Assembly (NCBI RefSeq): GCF_037154075.1
Contig: NZ_JBANRJ010000001.1
Span: 2,537,501-2,601,500, forward strand
Origin: Sphingobium aromaticiconvertens
GTDB lineage: Bacteria; Pseudomonadota; Alphaproteobacteria; Sphingomonadales; Sphingomonadaceae
Length of the DNA: 64,000 nucleotides
Reading direction: 5' to 3'
The position numbers and the translations under genes were made by a program. Position 1 is the stretch's first letter, and every line of letters starts with the position of its first letter. The notes beneath the pieces were generated by a model. The model had not been told where the DNA came from, made no database searches, and was given only the letters and a program-made list of their open reading frames with translations. Shown here in pieces: positions 41,410 to 49,367 of the stretch.

Positions 41410-41425
41410 CCTTTCGTTCGGTAGG
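41410..41425 (+). promoter_or_regulatory. Shared element CCNNNC-N4-GRTAGG (site 8)
   Basis: The sequence CCTTTC-GTTC-GGTAGG lies 80 bp before the NTF2-like gene at 41506 and faces it. Its left part is nearly the same as site 10 at 54640. Confidence 0.72.
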
Positions 41426-41505
41426 TGCTGGAACGAGCAGGGAGCGGGAAGAAGCAGGACCGTCGGAGTTGTGCCACGGGCTGTTTTGTCACCAAGGAGA
41501 GTAAT

Positions 41506-42030
41506 ATGGGCCTCGCCCCGTTCACCGAAGCCGATTTCGTCCTGTCAAAGGAGAAGCGGGCCGAAATCAACGCCGGGCTGACCGAGCGCCAGGCTTTCAT
41601 GGTCACGCAATGGATGGATTTGCACGAAGTCATCAATCGGGGCGATTGGGATGGCATGGATGCCTTCTTCAACACCGACACGATGACCTATGACAATCCC
41701 AACCGGCCGGACCTGGGCACCTATCATGTCTGGAAGACCTCGCCGCAAGGTCTCTACACCACTTTTCCGCCCAGCCACTATCGCACGCTCAAGGCTTGGG
41801 GCCGGGGCGAGGACGAAATCTGCGTCCTGTGCCACCACCATGGCAAGCATACCGGTGGTCCCTACATGGGCGTGCAGCCCACCGGCAACGACCTCAATGT
41901 GCTCTGGTTCTCCTGGTTGCGTTTCCGCGGCGACAAGATCGACCATATCTATTCGATCTCGGACGTGCTGACGATGCTGAAGGACCTGGAAGTCATCCAG
42001 GTGCCGCAGCCGGTCGATCCATATAAATAA
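41506..42030 (+). CDS. SnoaL/ester-cyclase-like NTF2 protein
   Basis: This 174-residue protein is longer than its NTF2 neighbours. It has an N-terminal helix pair (FVLSKEKRAEINAGLTERQAF), a NRGDWDGMDAFF segment and a C-terminal strand WLRFRGDKIDHIYSISDV, as in SnoaL-like polyketide cyclases. AAGGAGAG precedes ATG 41506; a longer upstream frame is not homologous. A terminator-like hairpin follows. It may catalyse a C-C bond isomerisation; not known. Confidence 0.83.
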   Translation: MGLAPFTEADFVLSKEKRAEINAGLTERQAFMVTQWMDLHEVINRGDWDGMDAFFNTDTMTYDNPNRPDLGTYHVWKTSPQGLYTTFPPSHYRTLKAWGRGEDEICVLCHHHGKHTGGPYMGVQPTGNDLNVLWFSWLRFRGDKIDHIYSISDVLTMLKDLEVIQVPQPVDPYK

Positions 42031-42033
42031 TAG

Positions 42034-42054
42034 ATGCCGTCCCCCGGACGGCAT
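42034..42054. terminator. Hairpin between convergent genes
   Basis: An eight-bp stem ATGCCGTC/GACGGCAT closes a five-base loop four bases after the SnoaL-like gene's stop. It separates this gene from the convergent alpha/beta hydrolase. There is no T run. Confidence 0.55.
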
Positions 42055-42103
42055 AGGGCCGGCCGGGGGAGCGTTTGTGTGGGTTCAAGGTCTAGCGCTG
42101 GCC

Positions 42104-43012
42104 TTACCCGATCCTGTCGATCCACCGATCGAGCATCTGCCAACTTGCTACACGGGTGGACGCGAAATTGTGGCAATGGGCTCCATCGGGAAGGGTGGTC
42201 AGCGTCACATGGCGTGACCCTGGGTAGCACGCCGGTTCGGCATGGGGTGCGGGGCTAACGTCAATGTCGGCGAAATGGAGATAGACGGGCGCGGTTATGG
42301 TGCCCGCTTCCTTCGCCACGCCGCCAGGCACGATCGCCAGCCGTCCATAGCTGTTAGGTGTGGGCGAGGCCTGTGCGTCGTCGACAGCGATAACCGCTTC
42401 GGGTACGTCTGGGGCATGGAAATAGTGCCGCATCGTGATGCGATCGGGCAAGGAATAGCCGGGGTCTGCGACGTGTGCGCTGAGGTTGGCCCGGACGTCA
42501 TCCGCCATGGCGAGGCCGATATTGGTGAATCCCAGGATCGCGACTTGATCGAAACTGGCGAAGATGGCCTGTTGCACGATTGTCAGCATCCCGCCCATTG
42601 AATGACCTATGCCTGTGATCCGTCGCATCCTTCCGACGGGCGCGGGACCGAGATCGCCGGATTTCAGACGATCGAGAACAGCCGCCAGCGCGTCATGATG
42701 TACCTGAGCGGCGACGCTACTGGTCAGGAAAGCTTCACAAGAGGGACGGCTGCTTTCGCCCATGCCCAAGGCATCGAGGGTGAGGACCGCCTTGCCGCGT
42801 GCGACGAAATGATCGACGAAACTATAGTCCGGGCAGCCGTCAATCTGCGCGTCCCAATACCAGCGGCTGTAGGTGCCGCCATGCAGGCAGACGAGCAACT
42901 CGAAGCCGTCTTCGGCAAAAACATCGGGCAGGGCGAGTGTCGCGGTGATCTGGATAGGTTCGCCGAAGTCGGTGACTGTCTTTATCGGTAGCGACAAGGT
43001 GAATTTGGGCAT
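42104..43012 (-). CDS. Alpha/beta hydrolase
   Basis: This 302-residue protein has the nucleophile elbow GHSMGG with Ser138, an LLVCLHGGTYSRWYW oxyanion region (39-53) and a late His in GAHCHNFAST. It may hydrolyse a C-C bond, ester or lactone. AAGGACGA precedes the ATG. It is the third and last gene of a coupled run (hydrolase 44615, SDR 43782, hydrolase 43012). Confidence 0.86.
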   Translation of the reverse strand: MPKFTLSLPIKTVTDFGEPIQITATLALPDVFAEDGFELLVCLHGGTYSRWYWDAQIDGCPDYSFVDHFVARGKAVLTLDALGMGESSRPSCEAFLTSSVAAQVHHDALAAVLDRLKSGDLGPAPVGRMRRITGIGHSMGGMLTIVQQAIFASFDQVAILGFTNIGLAMADDVRANLSAHVADPGYSLPDRITMRHYFHAPDVPEAVIAVDDAQASPTPNSYGRLAIVPGGVAKEAGTITAPVYLHFADIDVSPAPHAEPACYPGSRHVTLTTLPDGAHCHNFASTRVASWQMLDRWIDRIG

Positions 43013-43026
43013 GTTGGCTATCGTCC

Positions 43027-43782
43027 TTACAGGCTAAAACCGCCATCGACGATCAATGTCTGTCCGGTTATATATTGTGCCCGGTCCGACGCGAGGAAAG
43101 CGACAGCCTCGGCAATATCGTCGCCACCGCCAAAGCGTTGCAGCGCGATGCGCTTGCGTTGGGTTTCCCAGATTTTCGGGGTGTAGAGCGTCTTGAGGAA
43201 ATCGGCGCCCAGCCCGGCATCAATGATGCCGGGGGCGACCATGTTGGCGCGGATACCGTAGCGTCCTTCCTCCTTGGCGATCGCCCGGCCCAGCGCCTCT
43301 ATCCCCGCCTTGGGCACGGACGAAAGCGCGTCACCGGGCGGGAAGCAATAGTTGGCGACCGACACGACCGACACGAAATTGCCGAAACCCTGGGCACGGA
43401 AATGGGGCAGAGTGGCCGAGACGATACGGGTGAAGCCGATCAGTTCGACCTCGATCACCTCGCGCCATTGATCTTCCACGATTTGGCTGACGAAGGGCTG
43501 TGGGATTTCGACGCCGCTTGCGAAGATCATCGTGCCGATCGCGCCAAAACGATCGATGGCGGCGCGAATCCCGGCGTCGATGCTGTGCCAATTCATCAGG
43601 TCGCACGGAATGGCGAGCGCTTTGTCGGCTGCATCACCGAGTGTCTCGATGACCGCCTGCGCCTTGTCGCTGCTGGAGCGGTAACCGATGGCGATGCCGT
43701 CCCAGTCGGAAACCAGTCGGTGGCAGACTGCGCTGCCAAGGCCTCCGGTGCCGCCGACCACAAAGGCTGCGCCCCTGTTCAT
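43027..43782 (-). CDS. SDR-family protein lacking the catalytic Tyr
   Basis: This 251-residue protein has an SDR cofactor motif GGTGGLG (10-16), ASG in place of NAG and a normal C-terminal ITGQTLIVDGGF. The segment aligned with YxxxK reads SSVPK: Lys158 is kept but the position of Tyr is Ser154, so the classical triad is not intact. A Tyr at 145 lies too far away to substitute simply. It might bind substrate without redox, or act as an isomerase or dehydratase. Its start overlaps the upstream hydrolase stop (ATGA). Confidence 0.82.
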   Translation of the reverse strand: MNRGAAFVVGGTGGLGSAVCHRLVSDWDGIAIGYRSSSDKAQAVIETLGDAADKALAIPCDLMNWHSIDAGIRAAIDRFGAIGTMIFASGVEIPQPFVSQIVEDQWREVIEVELIGFTRIVSATLPHFRAQGFGNFVSVVSVANYCFPPGDALSSVPKAGIEALGRAIAKEEGRYGIRANMVAPGIIDAGLGADFLKTLYTPKIWETQRKRIALQRFGGGDDIAEAVAFLASDRAQYITGQTLIVDGGFSL

Positions 43783-44615
43783 AGGGGCATATGCTCCCCA
43801 AGGTGGTACAGCAATCGCTCGGCGAAGGCATCATTATGATCGCCCGTGAACATATGGCCTACGCCGTGCGCTATCTCGACCTGCAACTGCGGTGTAAGGC
43901 GTTGGAACGTTGCAACACTCTCGTCCGAGAGGATGTCGCTCAGTTCCGCCTTCACCAGCACGACGGGTGCCGTGACCCGCTGCGCCGCCGCCAACAAGGC
44001 GTCTCCTTCGGAGGCTGGATGCAAAAATTCTGGCAAAGTGGAGCGGGGGTCCCAATGCCAGAAAAGCCGGTCGCCCTGCTTTCGCATTGATTTGGCGAGA
44101 CCGGATACATTTGGCAGGCGCGGTTGGCCAAGATGATGGTGCAGAGCGTCGGCCGCATCCTCAAGCGATGCAAACCCTCCGTCGGACGCACGAAAAAAGT
44201 CGCGGATATTATCCACGCCTGTATCGACGATCTGAGGCGCGACATCGGCCAGCATGATGAGCCGGACCTGATCGGGGCGCCGCGATCCGCCTACCAATGC
44301 GGACTGTCCCCCGCGTGATGCACCCACCAAAGCCGTTGGGCGGGCAAGGGATGCGACTATGGCTTCGACGTCGCGTCCATAGGCTTCGAGCAGATAGTCG
44401 CCATCGGCAGCCCACCCGCTGTCCCCATGCCCGCGAAGATCGAAGCTAAGTCCGTAATATCCTGCGCTCGCCACGCGTCGCGCCGATCCTGCCCATGATC
44501 TGCGGCTCTGTCCGCCACCATGAAAGAAGCAGACGGGTGGGGCGGTCGGGTCGCCATAGGCGTCCGCGACCATATCCACGCCGTCACCCGGCAAAATGAT
44601 CCGCTTTGCTGTCAT
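43779..44615 (-). CDS. Alpha/beta hydrolase
   Basis: This 278-residue protein has PVCFFHGGGQSRRSW (27-41), the nucleophile elbow GASRGG with Ser100 and a catalytic His in HGVGHMFTGDH. The type is close to meta-cleavage-product or epoxide-hydrolase-like esterases. It heads the three-gene run. The ribosome site is weak (GGACC). It lies 18 bp after the VOC gene, so it may belong to the same transcript that starts at 47228. Confidence 0.86.
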   Translation of the reverse strand: MTAKRIILPGDGVDMVADAYGDPTAPPVCFFHGGGQSRRSWAGSARRVASAGYYGLSFDLRGHGDSGWAADGDYLLEAYGRDVEAIVASLARPTALVGASRGGQSALVGGSRRPDQVRLIMLADVAPQIVDTGVDNIRDFFRASDGGFASLEDAADALHHHLGQPRLPNVSGLAKSMRKQGDRLFWHWDPRSTLPEFLHPASEGDALLAAAQRVTAPVVLVKAELSDILSDESVATFQRLTPQLQVEIAHGVGHMFTGDHNDAFAERLLYHLGEHMPL

Positions 44616-44633
44616 TGTGCCAGGTCCGATAGG

Positions 44634-45188
44634 CTATTCAGCGGCAGCCGGTGGTACGAGTTCGCCAAAAGAGGGGTGCTCGCCCGGACCCTGATAGGCA
44701 AATTTGCCGGGAGCATGGTGCCATTTTCCATCATTGCGGCTTTCATAGGGTGATGCCACTTCGATCAGGCAGCCATGGGTGCTCTTCGCGCCAACCCAGC
44801 TCCATTTCTGCCAGGTCATGTCAGGATCATTATAGGTCTTGCCTTCGCCAGGCAGGTGCAGCCCTTCGGCCTTGAGCTTCTCCATTGATCCAGGCACGTC
44901 GTCCGTCGCGAAGCAGAGATGATGGACATGCTCGCCCACCTTGTCGAGACGATCGCCCATGGGTGTGCCGGGGGCAGGCTGAATGAACTGGATTTCAGTG
45001 CCGCCCTTGTTGACGAATGTTGCCCACCGCATTCCGGCATCGGCGCCGCTGGAAAATTCGTCATATTTGACGATCCGCTCTTCCAGAGACGCAGGGTCCA
45101 ATACGCGCAGGATTTTGGTCCAGTCCTCGATCGCCTTGTCAAGGTCGCGCACGACCATGCAAACATGAGCAAAAGGTCCGCTAGGCAT
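44634..45188 (-). CDS. VOC-family protein (methylmalonyl-CoA-epimerase-like)
   Basis: This 184-residue protein starts FAHVCMVVRDLDKAIEDWTKIL with a metal-ligand His, has HVHHLCFATDDV in its second half and a likely Glu ligand in GCLIEVASPYES. Length and order fit the epimerase-like VOC branch that acts on CoA thioesters. GAGGAG precedes the ATG. It follows the two MaoC half-genes and the acyl-CoA dehydrogenase, which supports a CoA-thioester substrate. Confidence 0.84.
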   Translation of the reverse strand: MPSGPFAHVCMVVRDLDKAIEDWTKILRVLDPASLEERIVKYDEFSSGADAGMRWATFVNKGGTEIQFIQPAPGTPMGDRLDKVGEHVHHLCFATDDVPGSMEKLKAEGLHLPGEGKTYNDPDMTWQKWSWVGAKSTHGCLIEVASPYESRNDGKWHHAPGKFAYQGPGEHPSFGELVPPAAAE

Positions 45189-45208
45189 AATCTTTCTCCT
45201 CGGATTAT

Positions 45209-45598
45209 TTAGATTTCTATTATTGCGGTTCCGGAATTAACGGTGCCCCGCCCGTCGACATCCAGCGTGAATTCGCAGGTGATGCTATTACCTTCAATCG
45301 CTGCGACATTGCCGCTCACGGTTGCGTGATCGCCGCCATAGACATTGTCCAGAAAGCGCGAATCCATCGTCTTGATCCGTCCACCGGGGAAGGCGTTGAT
45401 CAGCATGTTCATCATATAGGCGACGTTGATCGGCCCCTGATTGATCACGCGATCCCCCAGCCCTTTGGCCTTCACCACTTCGACGTCGAGATGGATAGGG
45501 TTGGGATCGGCCAGGAAAACGGCCCATTGCTTCATGGCTTCCGGACTGACGCTTTCGATCGTGAAGGGCGGCAGCGCATCGCCAACTTGATAGGTCAT
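45209..45598 (-). CDS. MaoC-like hydratase, C-terminal-type half
   Basis: This 129-residue hot-dog protein has the hydratase-2 active-site pattern ADPNPIHLD (about 30-38), where Asp and His add water to an enoyl-CoA. The partner at 45595-46053 is the FAS1-like half. The ATG overlaps that gene's stop (ATGA), so a heterodimer is expected, as for the steroid side-chain ChsH1/ChsH2 hydratases. Confidence 0.87.
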   Translation of the reverse strand: MTYQVGDALPPFTIESVSPEAMKQWAVFLADPNPIHLDVEVVKAKGLGDRVINQGPINVAYMMNMLINAFPGGRIKTMDSRFLDNVYGGDHATVSGNVAAIEGNSITCEFTLDVDGRGTVNSGTAIIEI

Positions 45599-46053
45599 GC
45601 GGCGAACTCCTTGCGTGGCAGTACCCACACATTGTCAGTTTCAAGCAGTTGCGTTCCGTTGAGCAAATGGAGGCGCAGGCGGTAGGTGAGGACGTCCATG
45701 ACGCCGAGCTTGCGGCTGCGCTTGCGGATGAGGCTGAGGATTTCGCCCGTGACCTTGTAGCTTTCGCCGACCTTGAGCGGCGCGTCAAAACGCACACCGC
45801 TGCTGCCCATCATCGGGCCATCCTCGACATTGAACGCGCAGGCTTCGCAGACGCCAGCAACAGTCTTTCCCATCGCGACCTGGGTCGCGATGTAGTAATA
45901 AATGGGGTGCGCGGTGCCGTCGCTGGCCGGTTCGATGCCGGTCGAACGGCACAGCGCCGCATTTTCCTCCGCCGTGATGGTGAATATCGTCGAGCCGTCC
46001 AGCGATGTGCCAGCGGCGTCGGGGGCGGGGGGCAGGTCGTCGAGATCGCTCAT
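45595..46053 (-). CDS. MaoC-like hydratase, N-terminal (FAS1-like) half
   Basis: This 152-residue hot-dog protein has ITAEENAALCRSTGIEPASDG at the N-terminus and PLKVGESYKVTGEILSLIRKR, the pattern of the FAS1-like dehydratase domain. It lacks the Asp-His pair, which is carried by its coupled neighbour. AAAGGATC precedes the ATG. It lies 11 bp after the acyl-CoA dehydrogenase gene, so dehydrogenation and hydration of an enoyl-CoA are consecutive. Confidence 0.85.
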   Translation of the reverse strand: MSDLDDLPPAPDAAGTSLDGSTIFTITAEENAALCRSTGIEPASDGTAHPIYYYIATQVAMGKTVAGVCEACAFNVEDGPMMGSSGVRFDAPLKVGESYKVTGEILSLIRKRSRKLGVMDVLTYRLRLHLLNGTQLLETDNVWVLPRKEFAA

Positions 46054-46064
46054 GGCTGATCCTT

Positions 46065-47228
46065 TCAGAAAGAGCGCGGCAAGCCGAGACTTTCGGCGAT
46101 CGTGTTGCGAACCATCTCGTTGCTGATCGGTGTCATCCGCAAAATCCGAAGGTCGCGCCAGTAACGTTGCATGTCGGTTTCCGCCGAATAGCCCATGCCG
46201 CCGAGGATCTGGATTCCCAGGTCGGCAGCCTTCACCGCATTCTCGGTAGCGACCATCTTGAGCATGTTCGCCTCAACGCCGCAGGGCATGCCATTGGCCT
46301 GCATCCACGCGACATTGTTGAGCAGCAACTCGGTCGTTTTCTGCCAGGTGGCTATGTCGGCGACATAATGTTGGAGTATCTGGAAACGCCCGATGATCCC
46401 GCCAAAGGCCTTGCGCTGCTTCATATAGTCGAGCGCGTCTTCGAGGACGCCGTCGATCGCGCCCAGACATTGTGCGCCGACCATGATCCGCTCATTGTTC
46501 AAGGTGGGCAGCATGGCATACCAGGCTTGGCCGGGCTCGCCGAGCACATCCGCGTCGGGAACAAATACATCCTCATAATGGACTTCGCATGACCCCATCG
46601 CGCGCATACCCAGTTTGGGCAGGAGCGAAGCGGTGATGCCGGGCGATTTCGCATCGACGAAAAACATGGTCAGGCCATGATGCTTCTTTTTGACATTCTT
46701 GTCGGTACGGGCGAGGACGAGTAGACGGTCGGCGGCCTTCGCTCCCGTCGTCCACATCTTCGCGCCGTTCAATTTCCAGCCGCCTTCGACCTTTTCGGCG
46801 TGGGTCTTCATCGCGCCCAGAACGTCGGTGCCGCCGTCCGGCTCGGTCATGGAGAGTGAGACGCGCAGCTTGCCTTGCGCCATCGGGCGGAGCCAAAGAT
46901 TTTTCTGTTCCTCGGTGCCGACCGCGCTGATCGTCTTGGCCCCGCCGAAGGAGGTGAGGCCCCAGACCCAGAGCAGCCCACCCGCCGTGCGCGAAAATTC
47001 GCGGGCGAAGATCATTTGCATCATGACGTCGCCGCCCAACCCGCCATATTCCTCTGGTATGCCGATGCCAAAGAAGCCCTGCTCGGCAATCTTGTCCCAC
47101 AGCGCGTAGGGGTAATTTTCCTCGTCGGCCTCCAGCGCGCGCATCCAGTCCTTGGGTGCTTCGGCTTCAACCCAGCGGCGAACGATATCGCGGAACGCCT
47201 GCTGCTCCTCGGTGAGCGAAAAATCCAT
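46065..47228 (-). CDS. Acyl-CoA dehydrogenase
   Basis: This 387-residue ACAD is a paralogue of that at 20856-22019, with the same length. It has SMTEPDGGTDVLGAM, the catalytic-region QRKAFGGIIGRFQ and QILGGMGYSAETDMQRYWRD. The start at 47228 matches the paralogue's start and removes a 12-residue non-homologous extension. It leads a reverse run with the MaoC pair and VOC gene. A GRTAGG element lies 55 bp upstream. Confidence 0.92.
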   Translation of the reverse strand: MDFSLTEEQQAFRDIVRRWVEAEAPKDWMRALEADEENYPYALWDKIAEQGFFGIGIPEEYGGLGGDVMMQMIFAREFSRTAGGLLWVWGLTSFGGAKTISAVGTEEQKNLWLRPMAQGKLRVSLSMTEPDGGTDVLGAMKTHAEKVEGGWKLNGAKMWTTGAKAADRLLVLARTDKNVKKKHHGLTMFFVDAKSPGITASLLPKLGMRAMGSCEVHYEDVFVPDADVLGEPGQAWYAMLPTLNNERIMVGAQCLGAIDGVLEDALDYMKQRKAFGGIIGRFQILQHYVADIATWQKTTELLLNNVAWMQANGMPCGVEANMLKMVATENAVKAADLGIQILGGMGYSAETDMQRYWRDLRILRMTPISNEMVRNTIAESLGLPRSF

Positions 47229-47283
47229 CGTCTTTCCTGTTCTCTTTGCCCGACCACTAGGCACCTGTCGGGCGTGCTGAGAA

Positions 47284-47299
47284 CCTATCGCTCTATAGG
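47284..47299 (-). promoter_or_regulatory. Shared element CCNNNC-N4-GRTAGG (site 9)
   Basis: Read on the minus strand the sequence is CCTATA-GAGC-GATAGG, facing the acyl-CoA dehydrogenase 55 bp away. The flank GAGAACCTATC on the plus strand differs by one base from the corresponding flank of site 11 at 63499. The element overlaps the end of the upstream FMN-reductase gene. Confidence 0.7.
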
Positions 47300-47847
47300 G
47301 TGGGGCGCCCGCAGAAGTGGAACAACTGGTCCACCATCATCGCGAGATGGTCGGGAATCGGCGCCTGCTCGATGGGGTCACCATCGCCGCCGACCGTGTT
47401 GATCGCGATGCCGAGCGGGGTTGGCCAGCCGCGCAAGGCGTGGGTAATGGCGCGCAACTGCTGGAGCGTTGCGACGGCCGCCTGCCAGCCCGCCGCTGTT
47501 GCAATACAGCCTACCGGCAGGCCGTCGAAATAGCAGCGGTCGTCGCGGCTCATATCTTCGACATAGTCGAGCGCATTCTTGACGAAGCCCGAGATCGCGC
47601 CGTGATAGCCGGGCGATCCGAGGATGATGGCGTCGGCAGAACGCAGCGTTTCGATATAGCTACGGGCGATTGCAGACCGATCGGCATTTTCCGGCGCATA
47701 AGGCGGAAAATTAATCGCTTCGCCGGATAGTAATGTGGTGCGCGCGCCGCGTGCCTCCGCGATAGAGAGTGCCTTCCGCAGGGCGCGCTCCGTCGAGGAA
47801 TGGGCACGCATGGTGCCGCCAATGGCGACGAAATGAAGCTGGGTCAT
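47293..47847 (-). CDS. NAD(P)H-dependent FMN reductase
   Basis: This 184-residue flavodoxin-like protein has HFVAIGGTMRAHSSTERALRKAL near the N-terminus and GSPGYHGAISGFVKNALDYVE near 75, the FMN-site pattern of SsuE/ArsH-type reductases. It can supply reduced flavin to the HsaA-type monooxygenase or the luciferase-like protein. The ATG at 47847 is next to the SDR stop; the longer frame is rejected because it lies within the SDR gene. Confidence 0.88.
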   Translation of the reverse strand: MTQLHFVAIGGTMRAHSSTERALRKALSIAEARGARTTLLSGEAINFPPYAPENADRSAIARSYIETLRSADAIILGSPGYHGAISGFVKNALDYVEDMSRDDRCYFDGLPVGCIATAAGWQAAVATLQQLRAITHALRGWPTPLGIAINTVGGDGDPIEQAPIPDHLAMMVDQLFHFCGRPTL

Positions 47848-47848
47848 A

Positions 47849-48625
47849 TCAGATCGACAATCCACCTTCGACCGGGATGACCGATCCTGTGACATAAGCG
47901 CCGGCGCGCGAGGCGAGATAGATGGCGGTCCCGGCAAGATCCTCTGGCGTGCCGACCCGGCCACGCGGGACCATGCTCTCGACCATCTTGCGCATTTCTT
48001 CCGACGCGATGACAGTCATTTCGGACTCGAAGAAGCCCGGCGCAATCACATTTGCGGTGATGTGGTCGCGACCAAGGCGCTTGGCCAGACCCTTTGCCAT
48101 CCAGTGGATTGCGCTTTTGGACGCCTGATAGGCGTAATTTTCCTTGGGTCCGATCTTCAGCGCGCCGACGGAACCGATATTGATGAGCGATGCCGGACGC
48201 TCCGCCGTTCCCCCAGCGCGCAATAGCGGCAGGAACTTCTGGAGGATGAAAAAGGGTGCCTTGAGATTGAGGTCGATGACCTGATCCCAATCCTCCTCCC
48301 TATAGTCGTCGATTGGTGCATCGGCCATCGTTCCGGCGTTGTTGACCAGGATATGCAGCGCGCTTTCGATTGCAGCTATCTTCTCCACCAGCGCGCCAAT
48401 GCCGGACAGAGCGGAGAGGTCGGCGGCAAGGCCGATGCAGGTGCCGCCGGTCGTGTCGCTGATGTCCTTTGCAGCGGCCATGACCTTGGCCTCGGTGCGG
48501 GCGCAGATATAGACCTTCGCCCCCGCCGCCGCGAAGCCCGTAGCGATATGGCGGCCGATGCCGCTCGAGCCGCCAGTGACGACGGCGACCCGGCCTCGAA
48601 CGGAAAACAGGTCATTAGGGTTCAT
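47849..48625 (-). CDS. SDR family oxidoreductase
   Basis: This 258-residue classical SDR has TGGSSGIG (17-24), NNAG (95-98), Ser152, Tyr166 and Lys170 (AYQASKSAI) and a C-terminal YVTGSVIPVEGGLSI. It is a paralogue of the SDR at 61601. The start overlaps the upstream hydrolase stop (ATGA). It belongs to the coupled run extradiol dioxygenase, hydrolase, SDR, FMN reductase. Confidence 0.9.
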   Translation of the reverse strand: MNPNDLFSVRGRVAVVTGGSSGIGRHIATGFAAAGAKVYICARTEAKVMAAAKDISDTTGGTCIGLAADLSALSGIGALVEKIAAIESALHILVNNAGTMADAPIDDYREEDWDQVIDLNLKAPFFILQKFLPLLRAGGTAERPASLINIGSVGALKIGPKENYAYQASKSAIHWMAKGLAKRLGRDHITANVIAPGFFESEMTVIASEEMRKMVESMVPRGRVGTPEDLAGTAIYLASRAGAYVTGSVIPVEGGLSI

Positions 48626-49362
48626 ACCGCCACCTGTTGTGCGGCGATTTTCAGGATCAGATCAGTCGTGCCTTCGGGGTCGCCGACCAGCAGGGCATGG
48701 TCGCCCGGATGACTGTGGATCGTCCAACCGAGCGCGCGGGCGCGATCGTGCATGGCGGTCATCACCGTGACGGCCGCGGCGATATAGTCGACTGGCCGTT
48801 TGATGGTTTCCGCGCCTACCGGGATGACGCAGGCCGTCGCCTTCATCGGCTGATCGGATAGATTGTCGAGCAGCCATTTCTCCCGCTCGGGAGCCATGAG
48901 ATGCGGATGCTCCTTGGCTGCGGCGCGCTGCATTTCGTCAACGCCCGAGCCGATCGGGCCTGCACCTGCCTCCAGCATGGCGTCCAGGGCGGCCAATTGC
49001 TCTTCTGGGACATAGCCCATCAGCGAAGCGATCCGCTCGCCTGAATGGGGCACGATGGCGTCGAGATAGATGATGGAGGCGATGCGATCGCCGACCTGGG
49101 CGATGACGCCTGGCGCGACAGTACCGGCATAGCTGTGCGCCACCAGCACGACATCGTGCAGATCTTCATAGTGGAAGACGTTGACGATGTCCTGCACATG
49201 GGTCGCGTTGCCCACATCGCGGCCGATCAGATGCACGCGTTCGCCAAAGCCGGTGAAGGTTGGTGTATAAACCTTATGCCCCTTGGCCTCGAGCAGTTCA
49301 CGGACATATTTCCACGTCCAGCCGCCCATGCCGCCGCCGTGGAGTAGAACGAAAGTGGTCAT
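48622..49362 (-). CDS. Alpha/beta hydrolase (EstC/HNL-like)
   Basis: This 246-residue protein begins FVLLHGGGMGGWTWKYV with an oxyanion motif, has the elbow AHSYAG with Ser77 and the late HPGDHALLVGDPE with the catalytic His. It fits the salicylate-esterase/hydroxynitrile-lyase-like branch. GGAGG precedes the ATG. It is five bases downstream of the extradiol dioxygenase stop and could cleave the ring-fission product or a derived ester. Confidence 0.87.
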   Translation of the reverse strand: MTTFVLLHGGGMGGWTWKYVRELLEAKGHKVYTPTFTGFGERVHLIGRDVGNATHVQDIVNVFHYEDLHDVVLVAHSYAGTVAPGVIAQVGDRIASIIYLDAIVPHSGERIASLMGYVPEEQLAALDAMLEAGAGPIGSGVDEMQRAAAKEHPHLMAPEREKWLLDNLSDQPMKATACVIPVGAETIKRPVDYIAAAVTVMTAMHDRARALGWTIHSHPGDHALLVGDPEGTTDLILKIAAQQVAV

Positions 49363-49367
49363 GGCAA

